A stretch of DNA of 64,000 bases from UBA1847 sp942492205 (GTDB taxonomy: Bacteria > Pseudomonadota > Gammaproteobacteria > Steroidobacterales > Woeseiaceae): contig CALODT010000001.1 in assembly GCA_942492205.1 (NCBI GenBank), positions 186,001 through 250,000 of the forward strand, written 5' to 3'. A program made the position numbers and the translations under genes. The notes below the pieces were generated by a model. It was not told the DNA's origin. It saw only the letters and a program-made list of their open reading frames with translations, and made no database searches. Positions 25,410-35,033 of this stretch are shown piece by piece. The number at the start of each line of letters is the position of its first letter. The first letter of the stretch is position 1.

Positions 25410-26297
25410 ATGTTCCGTAACGTTCGTTTTTATCGCCTGGACGGCAGCTGGCCGGACAGCGAAGAAGCTTTATCGAAGAAACTCGAAACCGCGGGCTTCA
25501 GATCCTGCGGTCCATTGACGGAGCGTAGTTCGGGGTTCGTTCCCGTCGATGCCGACAGCGGCGAGTCGCTGGCGCGTCGAGTAAACGGTGCCGACCTTTT
25601 CAGGCTGCGCAGCCAGTCGCGGCTGTTGCCGCACGCTGTGATCGCGGAAGAACTGGACGCACGTATAGAAGAGTATCGCGAACGTATGAAAGAGGCGCCG
25701 AGTCCGCGCGAGAAACGTCGCCTCAAGGCCGAAGCGCGTGATGAGTTGATGCCGAAGGCCATGCTCAAGTCCGACAGGATCTGGGGTTTTTACGATCTCA
25801 AAGAGAAAGTGATCGGCATTGACGTGTTGCACGAGGCTGCCGCCGAGCGTTTCCTGCGGCGCCTGCAGGCGTCATTTGATGGCGTACAAATCCTGCCCCT
25901 GCAATTCAGGAAGCCGGTTGACGAGTTGCTCGCCGCCATTCTGTTCGAGGGTGCGCCCAGACAGTTCGCGCTGGGTCGCGAGTGCCGTATGCAGGACCTG
26001 GGGGATGCAAGCTCGGTCGTGCGCTGGACGGCTTTCGACCTCAGCGATGCCACCATCCGCAATCACGTGGCGAACGGCATGCGCCTGACGCACCTGGCCA
26101 TCGAATACGACAACGTCATGGGCTGTGTGCTGAGCGACAGTGGCGTGATCTCGAAGCTGCGATTTATCGGCATGGACGACGACAGTGAGGATCACGTCGA
26201 GCCATTGGCAAGGCTCGATGCCGAGTTCGCGCTCATCACCGGCACGCTGCGCCGATTGCTGGGCGACTTGCGAAAAGAACTCGGCGGTTTCGCCTAG
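25410..26297 (+). CDS. rdgC: Recombination-associated protein RdgC
   Basis: 295 aa, near the usual ~300. It opens with MFRNVRFYRLDGSW and keeps the family segments CGPLTERSSGFVPVD and RLLPHAVIAEELDARI. RdgC forms a ring-shaped dimer on double-stranded DNA and restrains RecA loading and strand exchange. The family is essentially confined to beta- and gammaproteobacteria, which helps place the organism. It ends 4 bp before the stop of the convergent MFS gene. Confidence 0.92.
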   Translation: MFRNVRFYRLDGSWPDSEEALSKKLETAGFRSCGPLTERSSGFVPVDADSGESLARRVNGADLFRLRSQSRLLPHAVIAEELDARIEEYRERMKEAPSPREKRRLKAEARDELMPKAMLKSDRIWGFYDLKEKVIGIDVLHEAAAERFLRRLQASFDGVQILPLQFRKPVDELLAAILFEGAPRQFALGRECRMQDLGDASSVVRWTAFDLSDATIRNHVANGMRLTHLAIEYDNVMGCVLSDSGVISKLRFIGMDDDSEDHVEPLARLDAEFALITGTLRRLLGDLRKELGGFA

Positions 26298-26301
26298 CCG
26301 C

Positions 26302-27510
26302 CTATTGCCTGCGGGTTATTTGCCGGGAAGCCAGGCTCAACGCTACCGCTGCGCCCAGACAGTAGACCCCAAACCATGTCATCTGCGTCGGCAAAGTGAT
26401 TCCCGCATCGATTAGCGTGCCCGTGATGCCCGGGCCGGCGGCGGTGGCAAGCACCATGGCGGACACGATGATGGCGCGAATGCCGCCGAGATGGGCGAGG
26501 CCATAGATCTCGGGCCAGATAGACCCGGAGAGCGTCGAGGAGAATCCGTAGCTGACGCCGAGCAGCACCATGACCAGGAACAGCGATTCGGCGGGTCCGT
26601 TGCTGGCCAGCGCAAAACAGCTGGCCGCCAGCGGCAGCAGGAATAGCGGCAATACGCGAGCCGCCCGAAAACGATCGATCAAGGCGCCGCTGATCAGCGC
26701 GAACACCACCGTCGTGATTGCCATGACGGAGAGCGACAGCGGAAAGAAGTGCGGCGGCCAGTCGCGGAGCTCCGCCATGTAGTCTTGATGGTAGAAGACG
26801 ATCGTGCCGATAAACGGCGGCGCGAGTACGCCAGTCAGCAAGACCCAGAAGACCGGGTCTCGCAGCACCTCCTTGCGTGTCCAGCTGTGTACGGCCGGCC
26901 CTGTGCTCGCCGCGTCGGCCGCCTGCAGGTGCGGCGTCCTTGGTTTGCGATAAGCCAGCCAGCCGAGCGGCAGACCCACCAGCAGCAGGGCAGCGGCGCC
27001 GGCGACCCACCCGGATTGGTAGCCGTAGCCGACAGCGAGTGTGGAGAACGCGAGTGGTAAGGTCGCTTCTCCGCCCTGGTGCCCGAGTACGACCAGCGAC
27101 ACCGCTCGACCACGCTGCGCGGAGAACCAGCGGCCGGTTGCGGTTAACGCAATGTGGGTCATCATTCCCTGGCCAAACAGGCGCAGTAAAAAAATACCGA
27201 ACGCGAGGACCAGCAGCGAGGGTGCAAACGCCGCGATCAGCGTTGCCGCGCCCAGTATCGGCATGACGATCAGGATCAACCTGTGCTCGGGAATAATGTC
27301 GACCAGTCGTCCGACCACAGGCAGGCACAGCGCGCTCGCGAGCGTCGCAAACATGTAGAGACGACCGAAGTCACCGTGACTGAGGTCGAAGGCCGCACGC
27401 CACTCAGCAATCGACGCCGAGATGAAGAACGTCTGGCCGAAGCTTGAGAAGTAGGTCAGCAGGAAGCCGCCCGCTATCCAGCGGTAGTTTTCTTTGAGGA
27501 ACTTGAGCAT
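26302..27510 (-). CDS. Major facilitator superfamily transporter
   Basis: 402 aa with 12 predicted helices. The loop between helices 2 and 3 carries GRLVDIIPEHR, a variant of the MFS GxxxDrxGrr motif, and ALTATGRWFSAQRGRAVSL lies in helices 4-5. The first helix segment, GGFLLTYFSSFGQTFFISAS, is of the oxalate/formate- or cyanate-type MFS group. The substrate is unknown. It is downstream of the gamma-glutamyltransferase-like gene on the same strand (43 bp) and may be co-transcribed. Confidence 0.82.
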   Translation of the reverse strand: MLKFLKENYRWIAGGFLLTYFSSFGQTFFISASIAEWRAAFDLSHGDFGRLYMFATLASALCLPVVGRLVDIIPEHRLILIVMPILGAATLIAAFAPSLLVLAFGIFLLRLFGQGMMTHIALTATGRWFSAQRGRAVSLVVLGHQGGEATLPLAFSTLAVGYGYQSGWVAGAAALLLVGLPLGWLAYRKPRTPHLQAADAASTGPAVHSWTRKEVLRDPVFWVLLTGVLAPPFIGTIVFYHQDYMAELRDWPPHFFPLSLSVMAITTVVFALISGALIDRFRAARVLPLFLLPLAASCFALASNGPAESLFLVMVLLGVSYGFSSTLSGSIWPEIYGLAHLGGIRAIIVSAMVLATAAGPGITGTLIDAGITLPTQMTWFGVYCLGAAVALSLASRQITRRQ

Positions 27511-27553
27511 CAGTTGTCGCTACAGGCAACGGGTAGCGAATGTCAGCAGTCGA

Positions 27554-29266
27554 TTAGCGCGCTGCACAGCTGGCACCGCTGGCGGACCCTTCCCAGTCCG
27601 GGTCTGCTACGCCCTGCCATTCGTCGCCGCTGCGTGCGACCAGATGCACGCGGCCAAAAGCGGCATGTCGTTCGACCGGTGTCAGCTCGAAATCGGCCCG
27701 AGCCAGTTCTTCCGGGACCGCGCTCGCCCAACCGCGCTCGGGGGTCAATTCGATGTTCATCTTGTTGAGGTATGTGATGCGTTCGCCCGCTTCCGTTTCG
27801 CCGCGCACCGGGTGAACGCGCGGCAGTGCAACGGCCGTAGCCGCATCGTGTTGCTGATCGATGTGTCGCGATATCGTCTGCACGATCGCCGACAGGATAC
27901 GAATGCCACCCGCAGCGCCCAGGGCCATTACGACGTTACCGTCACGTGTCACCACGGTCGGTGCGATGGTGGTTCTGGGTCGTGAGCCCGGTGCCTGGTC
28001 GGCCGCCGACAGGTAGCTACCCATGGTCGCCGCATACACAAAACCCAGTTCCGGCGTGATGACTTTCGCACCGAACAGTGGTCCGACGGTCTGCGTGATG
28101 CTGACGACGCGTCCGTCACAGTCGGTGATCGTGAAATGCGACGTGTGATGACTGTCCGGCCCATACAGCACGCCGCTCCAGTCAGTGGCCGACGATCGCA
28201 GATGCGCGTTTTCCAGGGCCGGCATAACGGCATTCGCAGCCGGTAATGCGGGCGGGATCCGGATCGCTGCTGCCTGCTGCGCCGCCCACGCCTTGTCGGT
28301 AACACGTACCAGGTCCAGCTCAGCCCGGTCATCCGCCATGCTGTTGATCGTTATTGCCAGCGCCTGGTTCATAACTGCCGCCCACTGCGCCTCCGTCAGT
28401 GCGGCCATATCGATGTTTTCGAGAATGTTGAGCGCCTTGACGACCAGTCCGCCACCGGCCGGTGCCGCCAGGGAATGAATGTCATAGCCGCGGTAATTCG
28501 TGGTGACATAGCGAGCGTCGAGTACGCGATACGCCGCAAGATCGTCGCTGGTGATATAACCGCCATGCGCCGCCATATCGGCGGCGATCTGCTGCGCGAT
28601 CTGCCCGACATAGAAGTCACCGGCACCGGCCTCAGCCAGGCGGGCGATCGTTCTCGCCAGCGCCGGCTGTCTGACGAGGTCGCCGGCGTCGTAAGCCGTG
28701 CCGTCGGCTTCGACAAAGACCTGCTGAAAACCGGGGTCGTCCTTGAATCGATCCAGGCCCTCCGCGTGTCGCTCTGCGGCGCCGGGCAGCAACTCAAATC
28801 CTTCTCGGGCGAGACGCTCTGGTTCCTTCAACAACGCTGACCAGGGCAGCGATCCGTGTTCCGCATGCAGTCGGGCAAGTCCGGCGACCACGCCCGGCGT
28901 GGCAATAGTGCCGTACCCCTGGCTGACCGGTTCATCCGGCCGTTCGTAGGAGGCCGGTACTTCCGTCATGCCGTTGTAACCCTGGTAGCGGCCATCCGGG
29001 GACCGAACCAGGATCTGGGTTCGTCCACCGAGGTTGCTCATCGACGGTTCCACGACGGCGAGCGTGAAGCCGGCCGCAACGGCCGCATCGGCGGCGTTAC
29101 CGCCGAGGATTAGCACCTCGCGCGCTGCGTTCGTTGCGAGCGGGTGGGCGGTGGCTACCATGGCGTCGCTGGAGGTCGCCTGTTGCCCGGATGGTATTGT
29201 CTGGCACCCGGTCGCGAGCATCAGTGCGAGTATCCCGGCCACGGCCAGTCGACTGGACTTATTCAT
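27554..29266 (-). CDS. Gamma-glutamyltransferase-like lipoprotein
   Basis: 570 aa, the family's usual size. The lipobox LALMLATGC places the lipid-modified Cys at residue 21. The N-terminal nucleophile hydrolase fold is recognised by ATNAAREVLILGGNAADAAV, by the autocleavage site HHTSHFTITD (predicted new N-terminal Thr375), and by LGAAGGIRILSAIVQ near the C-terminus. GGT cleaves gamma-glutamyl bonds of glutathione and related compounds in the periplasm. One oddity: the substrate-binding Arg expected in a FRE-AP motif is replaced by YNGMTEVP in the aligning segment (about residues 97-104), so the substrate may differ from glutathione. It is upstream of, and perhaps co-transcribed with, an MFS transporter. 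Confidence 0.8.
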   Translation of the reverse strand: MNKSSRLAVAGILALMLATGCQTIPSGQQATSSDAMVATAHPLATNAAREVLILGGNAADAAVAAGFTLAVVEPSMSNLGGRTQILVRSPDGRYQGYNGMTEVPASYERPDEPVSQGYGTIATPGVVAGLARLHAEHGSLPWSALLKEPERLAREGFELLPGAAERHAEGLDRFKDDPGFQQVFVEADGTAYDAGDLVRQPALARTIARLAEAGAGDFYVGQIAQQIAADMAAHGGYITSDDLAAYRVLDARYVTTNYRGYDIHSLAAPAGGGLVVKALNILENIDMAALTEAQWAAVMNQALAITINSMADDRAELDLVRVTDKAWAAQQAAAIRIPPALPAANAVMPALENAHLRSSATDWSGVLYGPDSHHTSHFTITDCDGRVVSITQTVGPLFGAKVITPELGFVYAATMGSYLSAADQAPGSRPRTTIAPTVVTRDGNVVMALGAAGGIRILSAIVQTISRHIDQQHDAATAVALPRVHPVRGETEAGERITYLNKMNIELTPERGWASAVPEELARADFELTPVERHAAFGRVHLVARSGDEWQGVADPDWEGSASGASCAAR

Positions 29267-29393
29267 GGTGTTGGTACCCCCGCGAGAAGAGCGGTTTTTT
29301 GATCGAAGAGGTTGCTAACTATAAAGTAACGAACAGGAAGATGGCGCACTGATACGCCATTGAGCAGCTCACCGACCCGGGGCGCCCGCAGGG

Positions 29394-30452
29394 CTAATCG
29401 ACAGGTAAATCGGCAGCGGCCATCATAGCCGGCTGCGGTGGAGCGGATAACGCCTGTTGCTCGATGCCTGTCTGCCATGTTCTCGTTTGACGCACGACCT
29501 CAGCGGTTGCAACATCCGGCGCCTGGTGCCACAGCTCGCTGTCGTTCGGTATCCGCAGCACGGCGCCTTCGTAGAGCACATTGATATTGTCGCTGAAGGC
29601 CTGCGGGTTCGCCTCGTAGAGAGCAATCATCATCTGGTCGAGCGTGACGCCGTCCTGCAGAACGTGCAAAGCAATCGCGGACAGCGTCTCGCCGCCTGCA
29701 ACCGGGCCGTATTGTTGCACAGGGGGTGCTGCGGCGACCGTGACCGGCGGCTGGCTGTCGATCCTCCAGATCTCGAGATGCCGCGCCACGGCGGCTGCGG
29801 CCATGGTCGGTTCCTGGCTGGCGGCCTGCATATCGCTCGGGATGCTCAGGGTAGCGCCTGCATACAGCACATTGATGTTGCTACGGAATGCCCCGGGGTT
29901 CGACTGAAAGACCGCCATCATCATCTGCTCCACGGTAATGCCATCTTTGAGATAGTTGAGCGCAATCTCGGAAAGCGTCTCTCCTGCCTGAACCGCATGC
30001 CGAAGATCCGAACCCACAAGCGCTTCGCTGGCAGCGGGTGTCGCGGCCAGCTGGGTTGGTACCGACGATGCCTGGTGGCGGCCGGGGCGGGCCGGCCTGG
30101 CAGGTGCCTTCACGAACGCCGGGGCTGACAAGTCTCCGGCAAAGCTGCCGCCGACCTTGACAGTGAACTCCTCGCTGCCCATCCGAACCCGTACCCCCTG
30201 TTGCTCGATCCGGAGGACCTTCGCGCCGCCTATGCGGTCGCCCTCCTGGACCGGGCGGCCACCGATCAGGGCCGAGCGGCTCGATTCGGAAATCAGGACG
30301 CCCTTGAGCCGCAGGCCGTTCTGGTCCCGCGCTCCGGCCTTGGAGGAACCGCTGGTGGAAATTCCCCGGTAGCTGTCGGCCGTCTCCTGGCCGAAAGTGG
30401 GTTCGAGTGTCAAAAGACCGACCAGAACGGCCAGCAATAATCGCGGATACAA
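29394..30452 (-). CDS. MshK/FimV-like protein with two LysM-type domains
   Basis: 352 aa. The signal peptide (LLAVLVGLLTLEPTFGQ) is followed by a small beta domain (GLRLKGVLISES ... VLRIEQQGVRVRMGSEEFTV, about 46-103). That domain resembles MshK or GspB/C-type periplasmic domains that hold secretin systems. Two FimV-type LysM repeats follow (HAVQAGETLSEIALNYL about 150-166 and YGPVAGGETLSAIALHVL about 240-257), each ending in an NINVLYxGAxLxIP strand. It is probably a peptidoglycan-binding periplasmic protein connected to a pilus or secretion complex. No pilus genes are adjacent. Confidence 0.68.
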   Translation of the reverse strand: MYPRLLLAVLVGLLTLEPTFGQETADSYRGISTSGSSKAGARDQNGLRLKGVLISESSRSALIGGRPVQEGDRIGGAKVLRIEQQGVRVRMGSEEFTVKVGGSFAGDLSAPAFVKAPARPARPGRHQASSVPTQLAATPAASEALVGSDLRHAVQAGETLSEIALNYLKDGITVEQMMMAVFQSNPGAFRSNINVLYAGATLSIPSDMQAASQEPTMAAAAVARHLEIWRIDSQPPVTVAAAPPVQQYGPVAGGETLSAIALHVLQDGVTLDQMMIALYEANPQAFSDNINVLYEGAVLRIPNDSELWHQAPDVATAEVVRQTRTWQTGIEQQALSAPPQPAMMAAADLPVD

Positions 30453-30848
30453 GGTCTGCTCCCTGCGCCCGGACCAAATGCCCCAGGCGCAATCCTGGCT
30501 GAATTAACTTAATACAAAGTGGTAATCGGCCGCGGGAGGTGCTTTCTTTAGCGCGAACGACGCTGGAACCGCTCATCCATGGCCTGTGGATAAGTTAGTA
30601 GGGCCGATAAAAATCAACTATTTACAAGACTCTGTTTCTCGCGGGCCTGCGCCGAGCTGGGTAGCAATGCCAAAACTGTGAACTGCGTCACACTTTCCTC
30701 ACGGGTGATGCGTGCGTCAAAAGTGCCAGGGCCGACCGAGAAATCCCGTCAGCTGGGCTCATGTCAGACGAGACCGGGACCAGGCCAGCAAGCTTTCCCC
30801 GGGCGCTGGTATGATTATCGGAACAGGATCAACCAGGCAGCACCGAGC
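30453..30848. other. Intergenic region with a CRP-like site
   Basis: 396 bp between divergent genes. It contains the perfect CRP-type palindrome at 30677-30692; the frames running into 30849 show no coding character before that start. A TGGTATGATTATC -10-like element lies near 30807-30819. Confidence 0.5.
30677..30692. promoter_or_regulatory. CRP/Vfr-like operator
   Basis: TGTGA-ACTGCG-TCACA is an exact match to the CRP half-site consensus with 6-bp spacing. It lies 157 bp before the COG3687 gene and about 225 bp before the divergent LysM gene. The same spacer ACTGCG occurs in the near-match at 58376-58391. Confidence 0.5.
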
Positions 30849-31679
30849 ATGGCGGAAGCGGCACTCAGCAAGACCCCGGCGAATATCCACTTTGCGGCCC
30901 GCAATCGAACGTTTGAATTGCGCGAGTCGCTCGCCCGTGACTGGCACGGCGGCCGCGAGTTCGAAACTGCCTTTTTCAACGCGCTGTCGTTTTCGTTTCC
31001 CAGCGGCGAGAAGTTCTTTGTCGACAGCGTGAAGCACTTCCTGCCGCGTATCGATGACGCCAAGCTGAAGAACGATGCCGCCGTGTTCGTGCAGCAGGAA
31101 TATATCCATCGTCGCGAACACCAGCGCTATAACGCAGCGCTCGCCGAGGCGCGCGGGCTCGATCTCGAGAAGATCGAGGCGCTGTTCATTCGCGAGATCG
31201 CGCGCGCCAACCAGGAACCGCCAATCGTACGGCTGGCCCTGACGGTCGTGCTCGAACACATCACGGCCATATTTGCCGCCGGTTCGCTGCGAAATCCACG
31301 TTGGATGGACGGTGCGGACCCCGTAATGGCTGATCTCTGGAATTGGCATGCCGTGGAAGAGACGGAGCACAAATCGGTGGCCTACGATGTCTTCCTGGCC
31401 ATTGGCGGCGAGCGCAAGCTGCTGCGCCAGGTCATGCGTATCGTGCGCCTGAGGTTCCCCTACCATGTGTTCCTGACGATCCGCCGCATGCGTCGGATGG
31501 AAGGCAAGCCTGTGCTTTCATTAGCTTTCTGGCGAGACGGCTATCGCTTCCTGTTCGGCAAGGACGGGGTCATACGCGAAGTTGCCAGCGACTTTCGCGA
31601 GTTTTACCGCGACGACTTTCATCCCTGGGATATCGACAACCGCGAGCAGCTGCGGCAGATGGCCGCGATGCAGGGCTGA
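30849..31679 (+). CDS. COG3687-type predicted metal-dependent hydrolase
   Basis: 276 aa from MAEAALSK. It is a ferritin-like helical protein with probable di-metal ligands: QQEYIHRREHQRYN (about residue 85-98), VVLEHITAIF (about 132-141) and NWHAVEETEHKSVAYD (about 161-176). These E/H-rich helices are diagnostic of the COG3687 (Metal_hydrol) family. The reaction is unknown; relatives are found near lipid or fatty-acid genes. The start at 30849 is preferred because the upstream extension has no coding pattern. A perfect CRP-like site lies upstream. Confidence 0.75.
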   Translation: MAEAALSKTPANIHFAARNRTFELRESLARDWHGGREFETAFFNALSFSFPSGEKFFVDSVKHFLPRIDDAKLKNDAAVFVQQEYIHRREHQRYNAALAEARGLDLEKIEALFIREIARANQEPPIVRLALTVVLEHITAIFAAGSLRNPRWMDGADPVMADLWNWHAVEETEHKSVAYDVFLAIGGERKLLRQVMRIVRLRFPYHVFLTIRRMRRMEGKPVLSLAFWRDGYRFLFGKDGVIREVASDFREFYRDDFHPWDIDNREQLRQMAAMQG

Positions 31680-31776
31680 GCGGGGAGAGGCGAGCCGGAG
31701 GCTCACAATCCGCAGCATTCCCGGCTATACTCCCGCGCCCGATCCATCGAACTGACGTTTCAAGGCTAACCCAGGC

Positions 31777-33003
31777 ATGTCTGCGAGCAAATCACGCGTT
31801 GTTATTGTCGGCGGCAACTTTGCGGGACTCGTCGCCGCCTCCCGGCTATCCACCGACTATGACGTTACCGTCGTAGACGGGCGCCCTGACTTTGAATGGA
31901 CACCCAATATCCACGAACTGTTGTCGGGCGTGAAAGAGCGCGAAGGCGTTGTGCTGTCGCGCGAAGATTGCATTACCCGCTACGGGCACCGCTTTGTTCA
32001 TGATGTCGTAACCAGCATCGATAGTGAAAACAGCGCGGTTTCGACCGATGGCGGGCTGGAGCTACCGTACGATGCCTGTGTCATCGCGGCGGGCAGCCAA
32101 AGAACCACGTTTGGCGTCGAAGGCGCCGACAAGAACGCGTTGGGCCTGCGACTTGTCGACGACGCGGTAAGAATTGCCGCGAAGCTCGACAAGCTTGCAG
32201 CCCGCAAGCGGCGCGCCTCCGTCGTCATAGTCGGTGGCGGCGTCTCCGGCATAGAAGCGCTGGGGGAAATCCTGCGCCGGCGTGAGCAAGGGGACGAGTT
32301 CCATATCCATGTGGTCGAAATCGAGCCGCGTCTCCTCGGTCAACAACCGGTCGGTCTTGCCGACGACGCTGCACAGCGTGCTGGGCCCTTCAACGTCATT
32401 TTGCACACGGACAGCGCCGTTGCTCGCGTGGATGCACGAAGTGTCACGTTGGCCAACGGCGAAAAACTGACCGCGGATTTGTGTATCTGGTCCGCCGGCA
32501 TGACGTTGCCGGATTTTCTCCGCGACGCCGGCCTGAACACCGCCGGGGACGAGTGGCTGCCGGTGGATGCTACGCTGCAGAGTCATTACGCAGACAACAT
32601 CTTCGTTGCGGGAGATTGTGCAGAGCTGCCCGATCCGATTCGCAAGCAAGCCTACTATGCGATGGACATGGGCGCGGTAGCCGGCGATAACATCGCACGA
32701 CTGCTTGGCAACCAACCGCTGCGACGATTCTGCGCATTGCCCATGCCGATGCTGATTTCCTTTGGCGATATCACGACCTGGCTGGTCGCCGGCGACAGCA
32801 TTGTTGCCAGCCCTGTACTGGCCGCCGCTAAAGAGGCGGTGTACCAGGCCAACATGGCGCGCCTGGCCTCGGCGCAGGAACCGCTGCGCTATTCAATGGA
32901 CATTGTCGGGCGGGCATCGATGGCGACGCGGCAGCTATTGTTACCGCAGCTCACGCCGCGAAAGCTGCTGGACGGGCTGACCGGAAGCCGCATCATCGTC
33001 TGA
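31777..33003 (+). CDS. NDH-2/FSP1-like FAD-dependent NAD(P)H oxidoreductase
   Basis: 408 aa. The FAD-binding motif VVIVGGNFAGLVAASRL (residues 8-24) and the NAD(P)-binding motif VVIVGGGVSGIEALGEI (about 149-165) are complete. An ATG-like DNIFVAGDCAEL (about 273-284) binds the FAD ribityl chain. Such proteins oxidise NADH and pass electrons to quinone or another acceptor, and usually sit on the cytoplasmic face of the membrane. The C-terminus has no clear anchor helix but is amphipathic. The donor and acceptor are not resolved. A GGCTATACTCCCG -10-like element precedes it. Confidence 0.8.
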   Translation: MSASKSRVVIVGGNFAGLVAASRLSTDYDVTVVDGRPDFEWTPNIHELLSGVKEREGVVLSREDCITRYGHRFVHDVVTSIDSENSAVSTDGGLELPYDACVIAAGSQRTTFGVEGADKNALGLRLVDDAVRIAAKLDKLAARKRRASVVIVGGGVSGIEALGEILRRREQGDEFHIHVVEIEPRLLGQQPVGLADDAAQRAGPFNVILHTDSAVARVDARSVTLANGEKLTADLCIWSAGMTLPDFLRDAGLNTAGDEWLPVDATLQSHYADNIFVAGDCAELPDPIRKQAYYAMDMGAVAGDNIARLLGNQPLRRFCALPMPMLISFGDITTWLVAGDSIVASPVLAAAKEAVYQANMARLASAQEPLRYSMDIVGRASMATRQLLLPQLTPRKLLDGLTGSRIIV

Positions 33004-33218
33004 TAGCGGCTGCAGGTGTACCTGAGTAACCCTGCATCAACATGGGAGCACCAGAGAGGGTGTGGGTATGGCGGTTCCTGGCTGCACGCCAGGGTTCAGG
33101 TGCCCGCGACCGTTCGTTTCTCCAGAAGCAGCCACTTAAACGTCTTTCCGGGAAAACGTCGCTCTTCCGCCAACCGTCCGAAGCCGCAGGATGGATCAGT
33201 CCATGACATCAGCAATTG

Positions 33219-33665
33219 TCAGTTCGAACGTAGAGGAAGTTCATCGAAACGACAGTGAGTGCCGGGTTTGCTGAGCGTGGTGAGTTGGGTAACAGTTCCG
33301 TTCTCGACGTACCCAATGTACTTGCACACGACATGCTTGTGGAATGTGCCAGCAGAGGCTTGAGTAACTCGTGTTTCTCCCGGCATCCTGGCGCTGTCAC
33401 TCGGTCCGCCTTCGCTGCCTGACACCGGTCGCAGGGCAGCACCGGCATTCGCGGACCCATAGGCTATGACTTCGCCGTCATCGGGCCCGGGGAACTGCCA
33501 GATCCAGGAGCCGCGTTTCGTAATCTCAGGCTCACCGAGTACCGCCACCAGGTCGGCAGCCGGCGCACCGTGCCAGCTTGCCACTCGGGTGTCGACGTCG
33601 TTTCCGCTGGGGGCACTCGCGCAGGCTGACAAACCGACCAAGATTGCGATTGGATACAGTCTCAT
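33219..33665 (-). CDS. Small lipoprotein of unknown function
   Basis: 148 aa. The lipobox LVGLSAC puts the modified Cys at about residue 15. The short domain contains ASWHGAPAADLVAVLGEP, a pattern seen in many small lipoproteins of the SmpA/OmlA-like or DUF class, where a helix follows a strand. Two Cys near the C-terminus (VVCKY and THCRF) may form a disulfide. No partner can be proposed. The 215 bp after the flavoprotein gene contain nothing recognised. Confidence 0.6.
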   Translation of the reverse strand: MRLYPIAILVGLSACASAPSGNDVDTRVASWHGAPAADLVAVLGEPEITKRGSWIWQFPGPDDGEVIAYGSANAGAALRPVSGSEGGPSDSARMPGETRVTQASAGTFHKHVVCKYIGYVENGTVTQLTTLSKPGTHCRFDELPLRSN

Positions 33666-33866
33666 GCTCTTCTCCCGATAGTGTGCGGGTGAAACAAGCG
33701 TAGCACTGTCTGCGCCTTAATCGCGATGAGTAATGACCGCTAAGGGCTGTAGTCACCGGCTGAAATCGCGCCTAAAAGCGCTACTTCAGTCATCTGTAAG
33801 CCGATCGACTTCTGCAACGGCAGCGCACAAAGCCACGCGTCCCGACAAGTCGGGATGCGCAATCCC

Positions 33867-34247
33867 TCAGCCATAGCTGAACACGTCGAGCTTGTTGCCA
33901 TCCAGGTCGCGGAAGTACGCCGCGTAGAAGCCGTCGCCACCTTCGGCACGTAAGCCCGGAGGGCCTTCGTCGGAGCCGCCCAGTTCAATTGCCTTGTTAT
34001 AGATTCGATCGACCTGCTCGTGCGAATCGGCCGCAATTCCGACCATCACGCCATTACCCACCGTTGCCGCTTGACCATCGTAGGGCGTCATTATGCAGAG
34101 CATCGGTTTGTCCATTGCTGCCGCCCATGCATAGCCTCGCTCGCCAAATTCCATCATGCGAGTAACGCCCATTTCCGCAAGCAATTCGTCGTAAAACGAC
34201 GCGGCGCGAGCAAGGTCATTAGTACCAAGAACAACATAGCCAATCAT
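33867..34247 (-). CDS. VOC (glyoxalase/bleomycin-resistance) family protein
   Basis: 126 aa, a single VOC domain. It starts MIGYVVLGTNDLARAASFYD, with an FYxxLL helix, and ends with FRDLDGNKLDVFSYG, the usual metal-site Glu/Asp-containing strand. Dimeric VOC proteins include isomerases, dioxygenases and resistance proteins; the function of this one is unknown. GGAGGAGATCCCG provides a good ribosome-binding site. Confidence 0.8.
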   Translation of the reverse strand: MIGYVVLGTNDLARAASFYDELLAEMGVTRMMEFGERGYAWAAAMDKPMLCIMTPYDGQAATVGNGVMVGIAADSHEQVDRIYNKAIELGGSDEGPPGLRAEGGDGFYAAYFRDLDGNKLDVFSYG

Positions 34248-34439
34248 CGGGATCTCCTCCGGAGGTAGTAAATGTGTTTGATTATCGAATTGGTTCTAAC
34301 CCCTGTTCCTGTTCAGTGTTGGCGGGGACAAACCAATCGTGGAGCCCGTTTCGGGAAGCTCCGGGTCAGTGCCAGTCCTTGAGTCTATCACCGGGTGAAC
34401 GATTCCTGACGACCGTTTCAGTTCGGCCACAAACAGTCG

Positions 34440-34823
34440 CTAGCGATGAAGGTCCGGGTTGTGCTCTCGTGGAATTGGGTTGCGATTCTTGATGTACCAG
34501 TCGAGAATGGCTCTTTCTATCCGGTCGAACACATCGTCTTCAAGATAAGGCTTCTCGTGGTTCAACACGATGTCGATATCAGATTTTAGCTGCTTCTTTT
34601 GTAGCCAAGGCAAGTCGCGGGACGCCGTGAGCGTCTTCTTGATGAAGTTAGCGAGGATCTCGTGCCCGCCGTCCCAATTTATATTGCCGTTGCGGTGTGC
34701 CTCGTCGCGCAGCTTCTCGCTGGCTCGAAGCAACTCCCCCTGGACAGTGTCGGACTGGCCGCTCCTGGGCACGAAGTTCTGCCAGATATATCGACCTAAT
34801 TCTCGGTATTCTTCTTCGGTCAT
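34440..34823 (-). CDS. Small soluble protein of unknown function
   Basis: 127 aa, charged, predicted mostly helical, without signal peptide or membrane helix. Notable segments are YIWQNFVPRSGQSDTVQGEL and DWYIKNRNPIPREHNPDLHR (C-terminus). I do not recognise a family. It has the base composition of its neighbours but a lower-GC flank downstream of its stop. Confidence 0.5.
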   Translation of the reverse strand: MTEEEYRELGRYIWQNFVPRSGQSDTVQGELLRASEKLRDEAHRNGNINWDGGHEILANFIKKTLTASRDLPWLQKKQLKSDIDIVLNHEKPYLEDDVFDRIERAILDWYIKNRNPIPREHNPDLHR

Positions 34824-35033
34824 GTCGAACTACACAACGGCTGGATAAGGTATTGGCGCAAGATATGGCTCGATCCTGGAGACCGGCGCCTTAACGTCAA
34901 AACCCGGAATTACTTATCAGTTTGGGCGACATGACGCAAACCGCCTGTTTACTGGAACAATTTTATGATTTAGATTCAGGCACATCCAGAACATTGCAGG
35001 TAATCGTAGACAATATCTTCTCGGAGAATTTGC

